A stretch of 15,471 nt of DNA from Alphaproteobacteria bacterium (GCA_016869335.1 VGEJ01000026.1:1-15471), one strand, 5' to 3'; counted from the stretch's first letter, positions 1 through 7,714 are shown. The notes: generated by a model from the letters alone, not told the origin. Made by a program: numbers and translations.

Positions 1-582
1 CTTGACCGCGCTCGCGGCGCCGAGCAGGGCGCGCCAGCGCACCGGCGGCATATAGAGCGCGCCCTTGGCGGCGCCCGGTAGGAACATCGACTCTCGGAGC
101 AGGCGGTCGAGCTGTGGCGGGCTGTAGGGATGGCCATGACCGAACGGTGAACGCTCGAGCCGCGCCCAAATGCCGCGCCGGTTGGGCACGACGACGACGA
201 GCCGGCCGCTGCTCGTCATCACCCGCCACACCTCGCGCAGGAGCGGGCGCACCTGTTCGCTGGTCTCGAGCGCATGCGCGAGCACGACGCGATCGAAGGT
301 AGCATCCGGGAACGGCAGCTCGTCCTCTTCGGCGAGACAGACGATGTTGGGCGAGTCCGGTGGCCAGTGCAGCACGCCCTGATTTGCTGGCATGACCGCG
401 ACGACCCGTTCCGCCTCGACCCGGAACGGGCGCAGGAACGGCGTCGCGAAGCCGAGGCCGAGCAGACGCTGGCCGGCGAGGTTGGGCCACAGCACGCGCA
501 GGCGATGGCGGACGATGCGCTGGGCGACCTGGCCGAGGCTCGAGCGGTAGAACTGGCGGAGATCGATGACGTCGGGGCGCAT
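1..582 (-). CDS. Class I SAM-dependent methyltransferase (partial, runs off left edge)
   Basis: The frame is open from an ATG at 582 to the window edge, giving 194 residues with no stop, so the C-terminus is missing. It has the layout of a methyltransferase type 11 domain. A weak motif I (LLGLGFA, about residues 40-46) is followed by an acidic stretch ending in LPFPDATFDRVVLAHALE, which matches the post-motif strand that lines the SAM site. Next comes REVWRVMTSSGRLLVVVPN, the usual helix plus strand 5 of small-molecule methyltransferases, and then a GHGHPYSPPQL segment. Motif I lacks the usual DxGxGxG pattern, so the cofactor loop is unusual. The substrate cannot be told from sequence. No strong Shine-Dalgarno precedes the ATG. 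The gene is divergent from the one starting at 802. Confidence 0.8.
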   Translation of the reverse strand, partial: MRPDVIDLRQFYRSSLGQVAQRIVRHRLRVLWPNLAGQRLLGLGFATPFLRPFRVEAERVVAVMPANQGVLHWPPDSPNIVCLAEEDELPFPDATFDRVVLAHALETSEQVRPLLREVWRVMTSSGRLVVVVPNRRGIWARLERSPFGHGHPYSPPQLDRLLRESMFLPGAAKGALYMPPVRWRALLGAASAVK

Positions 583-801
583 GGGCCATGTTACCACGGC
601 CCCGGTTGCCGCCGGAGCCGGGGACCTGGGGTCCCGCCTGGTGTGAGAATGGCTACAGCCCGGGCAGGGTGCCGGCGGTTAGTCTTAACCGCGGATTAGG
701 CGTCGCCGCCCCACAGTTGGCTCGGCGCGCTCCGGCTTGTTAAGGTTAGGGCGGCGTGCGGATCGCGAACGGCTCGCCCCCTTTGTTGAGGCGTCTCGTC
801 C
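583..801. other. Divergent intergenic region with a perfect dyad
   Basis: This 219-base gap separates two divergently oriented genes and should hold both promoters. No convincing -35/-10 pair was found. Its one clear structure is a perfect 7-base inverted repeat at 675-692, GCGGTTA-GTCT-TAACCGC, with a 4-base loop. GGTTAG recurs at 744-749 inside TTAAGGTTAG. No T-tract follows the dyad, so it looks more like an operator or RNA hairpin than a terminator. Function is inferred only from position. Confidence 0.4.
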
Positions 802-1236
802 ATGGCGGTGGCGGTCGGCCAGACCAGCGCTTACCCGCTCGACCCGTCCGGGTCGTTGCGCCGGTTGCAGCCGGCCAACGACGCGGTTCGGGTGTTGCCG
901 CCCCGCCGCGAGGCGGACCTGCCGCCGCGCGAACAGGAGGCCCCGCAGCCGACCGCTGAGGGCTCCACCGATCCCGCGACCCGGCATGGCCACCGCGGCG
1001 ACCGAGGCAGGGGCGGTGCCGCGATCGAGGGCCCGTTCGTCCGGCTCAATGGCTTCGCCGGTCTCGCGTTCGGCGTTCCCTCGACCCAGTTTCTGACGCA
1101 GGCCCTCGCCCAGCACGCGATGCCCTGGCCGAGCGGCGGACAGGCAACCGAGACGGCGCTCGCTGCCTACCAGGCCACGCTCGCGCGCGACATCGATGTG
1201 TTCGCACCCATCCTGCCGGTGGCCGTCGAGGCCTGA
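802..1236 (+). CDS. Hypothetical protein, low-complexity N-terminus
   Basis: This 144-residue open frame starts with ATG and I do not recognise its family. The first 80 residues are rich in Pro, Arg and Gly and are probably disordered. The C-terminal half looks folded, with a helix-prone segment (FLTQALAQHA, then ATETALAAYQATLARDIDVF) and a short hydrophobic tail. That order, a disordered Pro/Arg-rich arm followed by a short helical C-terminus containing a YQ/YR segment, resembles small uncharacterised proteins I recall from Rhodospirillales. This is a memory-based impression. No signal peptide or transmembrane segment is visible. The Shine-Dalgarno is weak. Competing frames on both strands overlap it, so it could be non-coding, but the ordered C-terminus favours a real gene. 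Confidence 0.5.
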   Translation: MAVAVGQTSAYPLDPSGSLRRLQPANDAVRVLPPRREADLPPREQEAPQPTAEGSTDPATRHGHRGDRGRGGAAIEGPFVRLNGFAGLAFGVPSTQFLTQALAQHAMPWPSGGQATETALAAYQATLARDIDVFAPILPVAVEA

Positions 1237-1376
1237 GTCCCCGCCACGGCGGTGATGCCCATTACAGCGAGGCTTGGCCGGCGCACGCTTTTGTGAGAGT
1301 TTATCTCGGTCTGGCGGCCGCGCTCGCGTATCTGTCCCGCTCCCACCGCTCGTTCCCCCAATCGAGGACAGATCCG

Positions 1377-2939
1377 ATGCCGGACCCCTGCACGCTCGCC
1401 GAGCTTCTTGCCGCGGGCGCGGATGACGATACCGCCATCCTGGCGCCCGACCGGCCGTCGCTGCGTTACGGGCCGCTACGGGCGCATCTCCGCGCCGCCG
1501 CCGGCGAGCTTGGCCGGCTGGGCATTGGCCGCGAGGACCGGGTGGCGATCGTGCTGCCCAACGGACCGGAGGCGGCCACGGCGTTCCTCGCCGTCGCGCT
1601 CGGGGCCACCGCTGCGCCGCTCAACCCCGCCTACACGCGCGAGGAGTTCGAGTTCTACCTGAGCGATCTCGCGGTCACGGCGCTCATCCTCGAGGCGGGA
1701 TCGGACTCTCCGGCGCGGGCGGCCGCGGTCGCCCGTGGCGTCGCCATTCTCGAGCTCAGCCATGCGCCGAGCGACCCGGCCGGGCTGTTCAGCCTCAGGC
1801 CGTTCAGCCTCAGTGGCGCCGAGGGCGCTACCGCCCGGGCCGCCAGCCTCGCCGAGTTCGACGAGACGGCGTTGCTCCTCCATACCTCGGGCACCACGGC
1901 CCGGCCCAAGATCGTGCCGTTGACCCAGGCCAACCTCGCCATCTCCGCCTGCAACACGGCCCGCAGCCTGCGGCTCACCCGGAGCGATCGCAACCTCAAC
2001 TTCATGCCGCTCTTCCACATCCACGGCCTGATCGGCTCGCTCCTCGCGGGCCTCGCCGGCGGCGGCAGCGTCTACTGCTCCCCCGGGTTCAATGCGTTGC
2101 GCTTCTTCCATTGGCTCGACGAATCCCAGGCGACTTGGTACACGGGGGTGCCGGCGATGCACCAGGTCATCGCCGGCCGGGCGCTGCGCAGCCCCGAGAT
2201 CGTGGCACGCTCGAAGCTGCGCTTCGCCCGCTCGGCAAGCTCGGCGCTCTCGGTCGGGGTGCTCGGCGAGTTCGAGGGCATCATGCGCGTTCCGATTGTC
2301 GAGGCCTACGGCATGACCGAAGCGGCGCACCAGATCGCAAGCAATCCGTTGCCGCCCGGCGCACGCAAACCGGGGACGGTGGGCCTCCCCGCGGGTCCCG
2401 ATATCGCCATCATGGACGCGCGCGGGCGCCTCCTGCCGGGCGGCGAGACAGGTGAGATCGTCATTCGCGGAGCCAACGTGTTCCCGGGCTACCTCGACAA
2501 CCCGGCGGCCAACGCCCGTTCCTTCACCAAGGGCTGGTTCCGCACCGGCGATCAGGGCCTGATCGATCCCCTCGGCTACGTCACGATCACCGGCCGCCTC
2601 AAGGAGATCATCAATCGCGCGGGCGAGAAAGTCGCGCCGAAGGAGGTGGACGACGTGCTCGCCCAGCACCCGGCGGTGGCGCACGCCGTAACGTTTCCCG
2701 TGCCGCACGCCAAACTCGGCGAGGAAGTCGCCTGCGCCATCGTTTTCAAACACCACATGCGGGCGACCGAGGCGGAGCTGCGGGAGCTGGCGAGCAGGCG
2801 CCTGGCCGCCTTCAAGGTGCCCTCGCGCTTCATCTTCCTCGATCATCTGCCACGGACCCCGACCGGCAAGGTGCAGCGTCTCGGCCTCGCCGAGCGTCTC
2901 GGCCTGGTCGACCGCGGACAGGAGCGCGCCCGGGCATGA
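1377..2939 (+). CDS. AMP-forming acyl-CoA ligase, AAE3/Pcs60 (oxalate-CoA ligase)-like
   Basis: This 520-residue adenylate-forming enzyme would activate a carboxylic acid with ATP and CoA in the cytosol. The ATG at 1377 was chosen because GAGGA lies 8 bases upstream; a GTG at 1293 is in frame but has no ribosome site. ANL-family motifs are complete: the P-loop TSGTTARPK (170-178), YGMTEA (311-316), GWFRTGD and GRLKEIINRAGEKVAP in the C-terminal hinge region, and the catalytic Lys498 in PTGKVQR. Several stretches recall plant AAE3 and yeast Pcs60 oxalyl-CoA synthetases: LHTSGTTxRPK, MPLFHIHGL, ATWYTGVPAMHQ and ASNPLPPG. Oxalate or another short dicarboxylate is therefore the best guess for the substrate, but this is inferred. 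The stop overlaps the next gene's start, so the two genes are probably co-transcribed and translationally coupled. Confidence 0.88.
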   Translation: MPDPCTLAELLAAGADDDTAILAPDRPSLRYGPLRAHLRAAAGELGRLGIGREDRVAIVLPNGPEAATAFLAVALGATAAPLNPAYTREEFEFYLSDLAVTALILEAGSDSPARAAAVARGVAILELSHAPSDPAGLFSLRPFSLSGAEGATARAASLAEFDETALLLHTSGTTARPKIVPLTQANLAISACNTARSLRLTRSDRNLNFMPLFHIHGLIGSLLAGLAGGGSVYCSPGFNALRFFHWLDESQATWYTGVPAMHQVIAGRALRSPEIVARSKLRFARSASSALSVGVLGEFEGIMRVPIVEAYGMTEAAHQIASNPLPPGARKPGTVGLPAGPDIAIMDARGRLLPGGETGEIVIRGANVFPGYLDNPAANARSFTKGWFRTGDQGLIDPLGYVTITGRLKEIINRAGEKVAPKEVDDVLAQHPAVAHAVTFPVPHAKLGEEVACAIVFKHHMRATEAELRELASRRLAAFKVPSRFIFLDHLPRTPTGKVQRLGLAERLGLVDRGQERARA

Positions 2940-3916
2940 AGGTCTGCGTCGTCGGCGCCGGAGCGATCGGCGGTTACATCGGCGCCCTCCTGGCGCGGAG
3001 CGGGGTCGAGGTCTCGCTGATCGCCCGCGGGCCCCATCTCGCGGCAATTCAGGCGAGGGGGCTCAAGCTCCTGATGGGCGGCGAGACCATTCACGTGCAC
3101 CCGCGCGCGACCGCGGAGGCGGCCGAGCTCGGGCCGCAGGACTTCGTGGTGATCGCGCTCAAGGCGCACTCGGTGCCGCCGATGGTCGAGCGGCTCGTGC
3201 CACTTCTCGGCCCGGAGACCGCCATCGTCATGGCAGTGAACGGGTTGCCGTGGTGGTACTTCTACCGGCTCTCGGGACCCTACGAGAACCGCCGCGTCCG
3301 CAGCGTCGATCCCGACGGTAGACAGTGGGACCGGTTCGGACCCGCGCGCGCCATCGGTAGCGTGCTCTACCAGGCGTGCGAGATCGCCGGGCCCGGCGTC
3401 ATCCGCCACATCGCCGGCGACCGCATCCCGCTGGGCGAGCCCGACGGCAGCCGCTCGGCGCGCTGCCAGCGCCTGGCTGAGGCCTTCATCGCGGCGGGCA
3501 TCAAGGCGCCGATCCGCCCCCACATCCGCAACGACATCTGGGTCAAGCTCTGGGGCAACCTGTCGTTCAACCCGGTCTCGACGCTGACCCAGGCGACGAT
3601 GGAGACCATCGCACGCGACCCCGGCACCCGGGCCGTCGTACGGGCGATGATGAACGAGGCGCAAGCCGTGGGCGAGAAGCTCGGTGTGAGCTTCCCGATC
3701 AGCGTGGATGACCGCATCAAGGCGGGCGAGGAAGTCGGCGCCCACCGCACCTCGATGCTGCAGGATATGCTGGCCGGCCGGCCGCTCGAGGTCGATGCCC
3801 TGGTCGGCGCGGTGCGCGAGCTCGGCGCGCTGGTCGCGGTGCCGACCCCGACGATCGACACCGTCCACGCCCTGGTCGTGCGGCGCGCCCGCGAGGCCGG
3901 CCTCTACCCAGCCTGA
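2936..3916 (+). CDS. Ketopantoate reductase family protein (2-dehydropantoate 2-reductase-like)
   Basis: This 326-residue NADPH-dependent reductase has an N-terminal Rossmann motif, GAGAIGG, at residues 7-13. It carries the family residues VNGL in the mid-domain, Lys204 in NDIWVKLWGNLSFNP (the catalytic Lys position in E. coli PanE), and a C-terminal SMLQDMLAGRPLEVDAL segment with the conserved Ser and Glu. PanE makes pantoate for CoA synthesis, but many ApbA/PanE homologues act on other 2-oxo acids, and the extended WWYFYRL insert is not typical of E. coli PanE. The start overlaps the acyl-CoA ligase stop (ATGA), with AGGAG upstream. Pairing with a CoA ligase rather than panB/panC suggests a catabolic role. 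The 3' end overlaps the convergent dehydratase by 13 bases. Confidence 0.88.
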   Translation: MKVCVVGAGAIGGYIGALLARSGVEVSLIARGPHLAAIQARGLKLLMGGETIHVHPRATAEAAELGPQDFVVIALKAHSVPPMVERLVPLLGPETAIVMAVNGLPWWYFYRLSGPYENRRVRSVDPDGRQWDRFGPARAIGSVLYQACEIAGPGVIRHIAGDRIPLGEPDGSRSARCQRLAEAFIAAGIKAPIRPHIRNDIWVKLWGNLSFNPVSTLTQATMETIARDPGTRAVVRAMMNEAQAVGEKLGVSFPISVDDRIKAGEEVGAHRTSMLQDMLAGRPLEVDALVGAVRELGALVAVPTPTIDTVHALVVRRAREAGLYPA

Positions 3917-4893
3917 GCCAGGCGGCCGAAGGTGGCGAGGTCGATGTTGGCGCCGCACACCAGGACACCGACGCGGCGGCCCCTCAGGCGCTCCCGCAGC
4001 GGGCCGCACAGCGCGGCGGTGGCCGCGGCCCCGGCCGGCTCGACCGCGAGCTTCATCTCGCGGAACAGAAGCGCCATCGCGGCGCGGAGATGGTCGTCCT
4101 CCACCAGCACGATGTCATCGACCGAGCGCCGGCAGAGCGCGAACGAGTAGGATAGCGCGAACGGCGCGCCCAGGCTGTCGGCGATGGTCTGCACCTTTTC
4201 GATCGCCTGCGGTGAGCCGGCCTTGAAGCTCCGCGACATCGTGTCGGCGCCGGCCGGCTCGACGCCGTAGACCTTGCACGCGGGATCGAGGAGCTTGACC
4301 GCAGTGGCGATGCCGGCCATCAGCCCGCCGCCGCCGATCGGCACGATCACCGCGTCCAGGCCCGGCGCCTGGCGGCACCACTCAAGCCCCACCGTCGCCG
4401 TGCCGAGGATCGTGCGCGCGCCCTCGTAAGGGTGGACGAAGGTGCGCCCCTCCTCGGCCTCGATGCGCTTGACCGCCTCGAAGGCGACGTGGACGTTCTC
4501 GACCTGCACGATCTCGGCGCCGTAGCTGCGGCACAGCGCGACGCGCGCCGGGTTGGCGGATTTCATCATCACCACCTTGGCGGTGGTGCCGAGGATCTGG
4601 GCGGCGTAGGCCACCGCGATGGCGTGGTTACCGGCGCTGACCGCTGTCACCCCGCGCCCGAGCGCGCCGTGGTCGAGCGCGAGCATATTCGAGAGCGCGC
4701 CGCGCGGCTTGAAGGTGCCGGTGTATTGCAGGAGCTCGAGTTTCAGCACCACATCCGCGTCGCGCCCGACGGCGGCGGCGAGCTCGGGCCCCTGCCAGCG
4801 GTGCACCGGGGTCTCGCGCACCAGGTCGCCGAGCGCGGCGCGGGTGAGCGCGATGTCGGCAAGCGTGAGGTGGGGGTCCATCCGCGTGGCCAT
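3904..4893 (-). CDS. PLP-dependent serine/threonine dehydratase (fold type II)
   Basis: This 329-residue enzyme would deaminate L-serine or L-threonine to the 2-oxo acid and ammonia. Lys62 in YTGTFKPRGA is the Schiff-base lysine. SAGNHAIAVAYAA is the loop that binds the substrate carboxylate, GGGGLMAGIA is the glycine loop for the PLP phosphate, and LVCGANID near the C-terminus corresponds to the family's pyridine-nitrogen binding strand. There is no ACT regulatory domain, so it is not the long biosynthetic IlvA form and is more likely catabolic. Activity as a racemase or on hydroxyaspartate is possible in this family. ATG at 4893 is preferred; ATG at 4881 is also in frame, and neither has a strong Shine-Dalgarno. 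A frame extending to 5040 would run into the divergent gene. It converges on the ketopantoate reductase gene. Confidence 0.88.
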   Translation of the reverse strand: MATRMDPHLTLADIALTRAALGDLVRETPVHRWQGPELAAAVGRDADVVLKLELLQYTGTFKPRGALSNMLALDHGALGRGVTAVSAGNHAIAVAYAAQILGTTAKVVMMKSANPARVALCRSYGAEIVQVENVHVAFEAVKRIEAEEGRTFVHPYEGARTILGTATVGLEWCRQAPGLDAVIVPIGGGGLMAGIATAVKLLDPACKVYGVEPAGADTMSRSFKAGSPQAIEKVQTIADSLGAPFALSYSFALCRRSVDDIVLVEDDHLRAAMALLFREMKLAVEPAGAAATAALCGPLRERLRGRRVGVLVCGANIDLATFGRLAQAG

Positions 4894-4943
4894 CCGTGGA
4901 GACCGCGCATGATAACGCGCGGCCGGGCGGGGCGGCATCTTCC

Positions 4944-4973
4944 TTGCCGGAACGCGCCGCGGCTGCCTAAGAT
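4944..4973 (+). promoter_or_regulatory. Possible sigma-70-type promoter for the lactonase/HD unit
   Basis: TTGCCG at 4944-4949 and TAAGAT at 4968-4973 are 18 bases apart. Each matches four of six consensus positions. The pair lies 35 bases before the ATG at 5009, inside the 115-base gap between divergent genes. In DNA this GC-rich, chance matches are possible. Confidence 0.3.
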
Positions 4974-5008
4974 CGCCCAACGGCGGAAACGGCCGCGGGG
5001 AGGCAGCC

Positions 5009-5914
5009 ATGAAGCAGGTCACGTGCGTGCTCGATTGCAAGCACGAGCTCGGCGAGGGACCGATCTGGACCGAGCGCGACCAGAGCCTCTACTGGACCGA
5101 CATCCCGGCGCGCCAGATCCACTGCTACACGCCGAAGACGAAGAAACATCAGGTCTACGACGTGCCGGAGATGGTGACGACGCTCGCCGAGCGGGCCAGG
5201 GGTGGCTTCATCCTCGCCACCGACAAGGGCGTCGTGCTGTGGGACCCGGCGACCAAGCTATGGCAGCGCTTCGCGAGCCCCGAAGCGGACCTCCCCGACA
5301 ACCGCATGAACGATGGCAAGACCGACCGTCAGGGCCGGTTCTGGGCCGGCTCGATGTACAACAACTGGGCGCCCGACGGCGCCAACCGCCCGATCCTGCC
5401 GAGGCGTGGCAATCTCTATCGGTTCGATCCGAACGGCACGTTCAAGAGGTTCGAGAGCGGCATCAGCTGCAGCAATACGTTCTGCTGGAGCCCCGATGAC
5501 AAGACGTTCTACTTTGCCGACAGCTTCTCGAACGTCATCTCGGCCTACGACTTCAACGCCAAGACCGGCGAGATCTCGAACAAGCGGCCACTGTTCGATT
5601 CGAGCGGCGATGCCACACTCGGTGTGCCCGACGGCTCGGAGATCGACGCCGAGGGCTACCTGTGGAACACGCGCTACGGCGGCGGCTGCGTGCTGCGCAT
5701 CGCCCCCGACGGCCGCGTGGTGCAGCGGATCGACATGCCGTGCCGCCGCATCACGAGCTGCATCTTCGGCGGCCCCGGCCTCAAGACGCTCTACATCGTG
5801 ACAGCGCGCGATGGCGCCCCGCCGGCCGAGCTTGCCGACTGGCCGCTCGCCGGCGGGCTGTTCGCGATCGAGCCCGGCGTCGGCGGGCTGCCCCAGGTTC
5901 CCTTTGCGGGGTGA
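5009..5914 (+). CDS. SMP-30/gluconolactonase/LRE-family lactonase
   Basis: This 301-residue, six-bladed beta-propeller protein belongs to the SMP-30/gluconolactonase family, whose members hydrolyse sugar or other lactones using one divalent metal. The metal-ligand positions are all present: Glu16 in LGEGPIW, Asn156 in CSNTFCWSPD, and Asp208 in GVPDGSEIDAEG. They correspond to Glu18, Asn154 and Asp204 of human SMP-30. Propeller repeats can be seen as GRFWAGSM, KTFYFADSF and EGYLWNTRYGG. No signal peptide is seen, so it is probably cytosolic. GGGGAGGCAGCC precedes the ATG, a strong ribosome site. The HD-domain gene follows after 10 bases, so they are probably co-transcribed. The substrate is unknown; a sugar-acid lactone is the default guess. 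Confidence 0.9.
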   Translation: MKQVTCVLDCKHELGEGPIWTERDQSLYWTDIPARQIHCYTPKTKKHQVYDVPEMVTTLAERARGGFILATDKGVVLWDPATKLWQRFASPEADLPDNRMNDGKTDRQGRFWAGSMYNNWAPDGANRPILPRRGNLYRFDPNGTFKRFESGISCSNTFCWSPDDKTFYFADSFSNVISAYDFNAKTGEISNKRPLFDSSGDATLGVPDGSEIDAEGYLWNTRYGGGCVLRIAPDGRVVQRIDMPCRRITSCIFGGPGLKTLYIVTARDGAPPAELADWPLAGGLFAIEPGVGGLPQVPFAG

Positions 5915-5924
5915 GGCCACCACG

Positions 5925-6482
5925 ATGGAAGCCGTCTCCTTCACCCGCATGGACCAAGGCACGGCGGCCGAGTACCACTTCCTCGAACAGCTCGAAGTGC
6001 CGTTCAAGGCGGGGGCCGCCGATCGCGTGCTGGCGCACCTTGCTCTCCTCGGCGATTCCTACGGCGGCTATCGGGTGAGCCGGCTCGGCCATTCGCTGCA
6101 GACCGCCTCGCGCGCCGCGGCCGCTGCCGCCGAGGAGGAGGTGATCGTGGCTGCGCTCTTGCACGACATCGGCGACGTGCTGGCGCCCCATAACCACAGC
6201 GAGCTCGCGGCGACGATCCTCAAGCCGTTCGTGTCGGAGAAGACGTGGTGGGTGGTGAGGCACCACGGCATCTTCCAGGGCTATTATTTCTGGCATCATC
6301 TGGGCGGCGACCGCAACGCGCGCGAGGCCTACCGCGGTCATCCCCACTTCGCTTTCACGGCCGAGTTCTGCGAGCGCTGGGATCAGACCTCGTTCGATCC
6401 CGATTACCCGAGCCTGCCGCTCGAGGCCTTCGCGCCGATGGTGCGGCGGGTGTTCTCGCGGCCCAGCACCTTCCGTGGCTGA
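5925..6482 (+). CDS. HD-domain protein, PhnZ/MIOX-like (possible diiron oxygenase)
   Basis: This 185-residue HD-fold metalloprotein starts at an ATG 10 bases after the lactonase stop. The metal motif is complete: His56 in RLGHSLQTA, His80-Asp81 in LLHDIG, further His at 89 and 91, His113-His114 in RHHG, and a late Asp in ERWDQTSFDPDY. The wording and spacing (YxxY then H ten residues after the first Tyr, then HD 24 residues on) match PhnZ, a mixed-valent diiron oxygenase related to myo-inositol oxygenase, rather than nucleotide phosphohydrolases. PhnZ has Tyr24 and Glu27 before His34. Here Tyr46 is kept, but the Glu position is Tyr49. The substrate is therefore probably not the PhnZ aminophosphonate. 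Assignment as an oxygenase is inference. Confidence 0.75.
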   Translation: MEAVSFTRMDQGTAAEYHFLEQLEVPFKAGAADRVLAHLALLGDSYGGYRVSRLGHSLQTASRAAAAAAEEEVIVAALLHDIGDVLAPHNHSELAATILKPFVSEKTWWVVRHHGIFQGYYFWHHLGGDRNAREAYRGHPHFAFTAEFCERWDQTSFDPDYPSLPLEAFAPMVRRVFSRPSTFRG

Positions 6483-6485
6483 GCT

Positions 6486-7277
6486 CTAGCGCGCCGTCCA
6501 GCCGCCATCGATCAGGAGGCTCGCGCCGGTGATGAGCGCCGCCGCGCGCGAGGCGAGAAAGACCGCGGCGCCCATGACGTCGCCGACTTGACCGAGGCGG
6601 CCGAGCGGAATGCGGCTCAGCGCCTCGGCGCGGAGGCCCGGGTCGGCCGCCAGGATCTCGCGCACGAGCGGGGTCTCGACGAACGTCGGAGCGATGGCGT
6701 TGACCCGGATCCGATGCGGCGCCAGCTCCACCGCTAGCGCCTTGGTGAAGCCCTCGATCGCGTGCTTGGTCATGCAGTAGACGGTGCGCCGCGGCGCGCC
6801 GACGTGACCGAGCTGCGAGGACATGTTGATGATGACGCCGCGCTCCGGCTCCGGCCGATTGGCCATCATGCGGCGTACCGCGACCTGCGCGACTCGGAAC
6901 GCGGCGCGAACGTTGAGCGCCAGCATCATGTCCAGCGTCGGCGCCGAAACATCGAGGAAGTCCTGTGGGACATTGGTGCCGGCGTTGTTGATCAGGATGT
7001 CCACGCGCGTCAAACGGTCGAACAGGTCGTCCACGGCAGCATCGTCCGTGACGTCGCACACGGCCATGTCGGCATGTCCGCCACGCCGTACGATCTCGGC
7101 CACTACCGCCCCAAGTTCGTCGCGTTGGCGGCTGACGACCACCACCTCGGCGCCGGCCCCGGCCAGCGCCAGCGCGCAGCCTGCGCCGATGCCTCGGCCG
7201 CCGCCGGTAACCACCGCCAACTTGCCCTCGAGGCGCAGGCTCGGCATGGCCAGCCCGGGGAGTGCGTCGTCGGCCAT
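6486..7277 (-). CDS. SDR-family NAD(P)-dependent oxidoreductase
   Basis: This 263-residue classical short-chain dehydrogenase/reductase starts at ATG 7277, with GAGGGAG just upstream; the longer frame to 7322 has no such site. The cofactor motif is TGGGRGIG, followed by CDVTD, LINNAG and the catalytic set Ser in INMSSQLG, then Tyr and Lys in YCMTKHA. The C-terminal LITGASLLIDGGW is typical of the FabG/gluconate-dehydrogenase-like branch. It would interconvert an alcohol and a ketone using NAD(P)H. The substrate cannot be read from sequence. It converges on the HD gene with only three bases between the stops, leaving no room for a separate terminator. Confidence 0.9.
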   Translation of the reverse strand: MADDALPGLAMPSLRLEGKLAVVTGGGRGIGAGCALALAGAGAEVVVVSRQRDELGAVVAEIVRRGGHADMAVCDVTDDAAVDDLFDRLTRVDILINNAGTNVPQDFLDVSAPTLDMMLALNVRAAFRVAQVAVRRMMANRPEPERGVIINMSSQLGHVGAPRRTVYCMTKHAIEGFTKALAVELAPHRIRVNAIAPTFVETPLVREILAADPGLRAEALSRIPLGRLGQVGDVMGAAVFLASRAAALITGASLLIDGGWTAR

Positions 7278-7444
7278 CGGTGGCTCCCTCAAACCGCGGA
7301 TGGGATGGACGGGTCGCAGCATAGGGGCGCACCCGCGGCGATCAAGCCGGCGTTTACGCGCCGCTTACCAATCGTGTGGAATATCCGACCATGGATAGCG
7401 CTGTGGTTGCGGCAGCGCGGCCGTCGCGAACGCGGCGCCGGGCG

Positions 7445-7639
7445 ATGGACCAGGAGCTTTACCTCGTCTTTGGCGGCCGCCTCTGCGATCCGGAGGGTGA
7501 TGCGTTTGAAGCGCCGTCCGCGCTCGACGTTCGCGGCATCTTCCCGAGCTACGCGGCGACGCTGGCGGCCTGGCGCAGCGCCAGTCAGGCGAGCGTCGAT
7601 GACGCCTACTTGCGCCACCTGATCATCCGCCTGCGCTGA
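7445..7639 (+). CDS. DUF4170 domain-containing small protein
   Basis: This 64-residue protein opens with LYLVFGGRLCDPEG and continues ALDVRGIFPSYAATLAAWR, then VDDAYLRHLIIRL. I recognise this as the DUF4170 pattern, a short family I recall mainly from Alphaproteobacteria and whose function is unknown. The start at ATG 7445 gives the usual family length. An in-frame ATG at 7376 would add a low-complexity Arg/Ala arm unlike the family. No strong ribosome site precedes either start. The protein has no membrane segment. The 167 bases between it and the divergent SDR should hold both promoters, but I saw no clear boxes there. Confidence 0.75.
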   Translation: MDQELYLVFGGRLCDPEGDAFEAPSALDVRGIFPSYAATLAAWRSASQASVDDAYLRHLIIRLR

Positions 7640-7657
7640 CTGCGGCGATCGTTGGCA

Positions 7658-7675
7658 GCACGGGTTCCCCCGTGC
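7658..7675 (+). terminator. Stem-loop after the DUF4170 gene
   Basis: GCACGGG-TTCC-CCCGTGC is a perfect 7-base-pair stem with a 4-base loop, 18 bases after the DUF4170 stop and 39 bases before the gamma-glutamyltransferase start. No T-run follows, so it is not a classical intrinsic terminator. It could be an attenuator or mRNA-stabilising hairpin, or a terminator working without a U-tract. Confidence 0.35.
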
Positions 7676-7714
7676 ATACTGCCGCGCTCCCTCCCTCACG
7701 TGCCAGGAGAACTG

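Noticed and set aside
685..1116. A minus-strand 143-residue open frame overlapping the hypothetical gene at 802
   Set aside because: Arg/Gly-rich without a conserved-looking segment; the plus-strand frame has a more protein-like C-terminus.
1476..3047. A 523-residue minus-strand open frame opposite the acyl-CoA ligase
   Set aside because: No domain motif, Arg/Gly/Glu-rich composition, and full overlap with a well-supported gene.
2843..4009. A 388-residue minus-strand open frame opposite the ketopantoate reductase gene
   Set aside because: His/Arg/Asp-rich shadow frame without motifs; it lies over a gene with complete family residues.
4432..5499. A 355-residue plus-strand open frame spanning the dehydratase start and the lactonase
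   Set aside because: It covers both real genes in wrong frames and has no recognisable fold signature.
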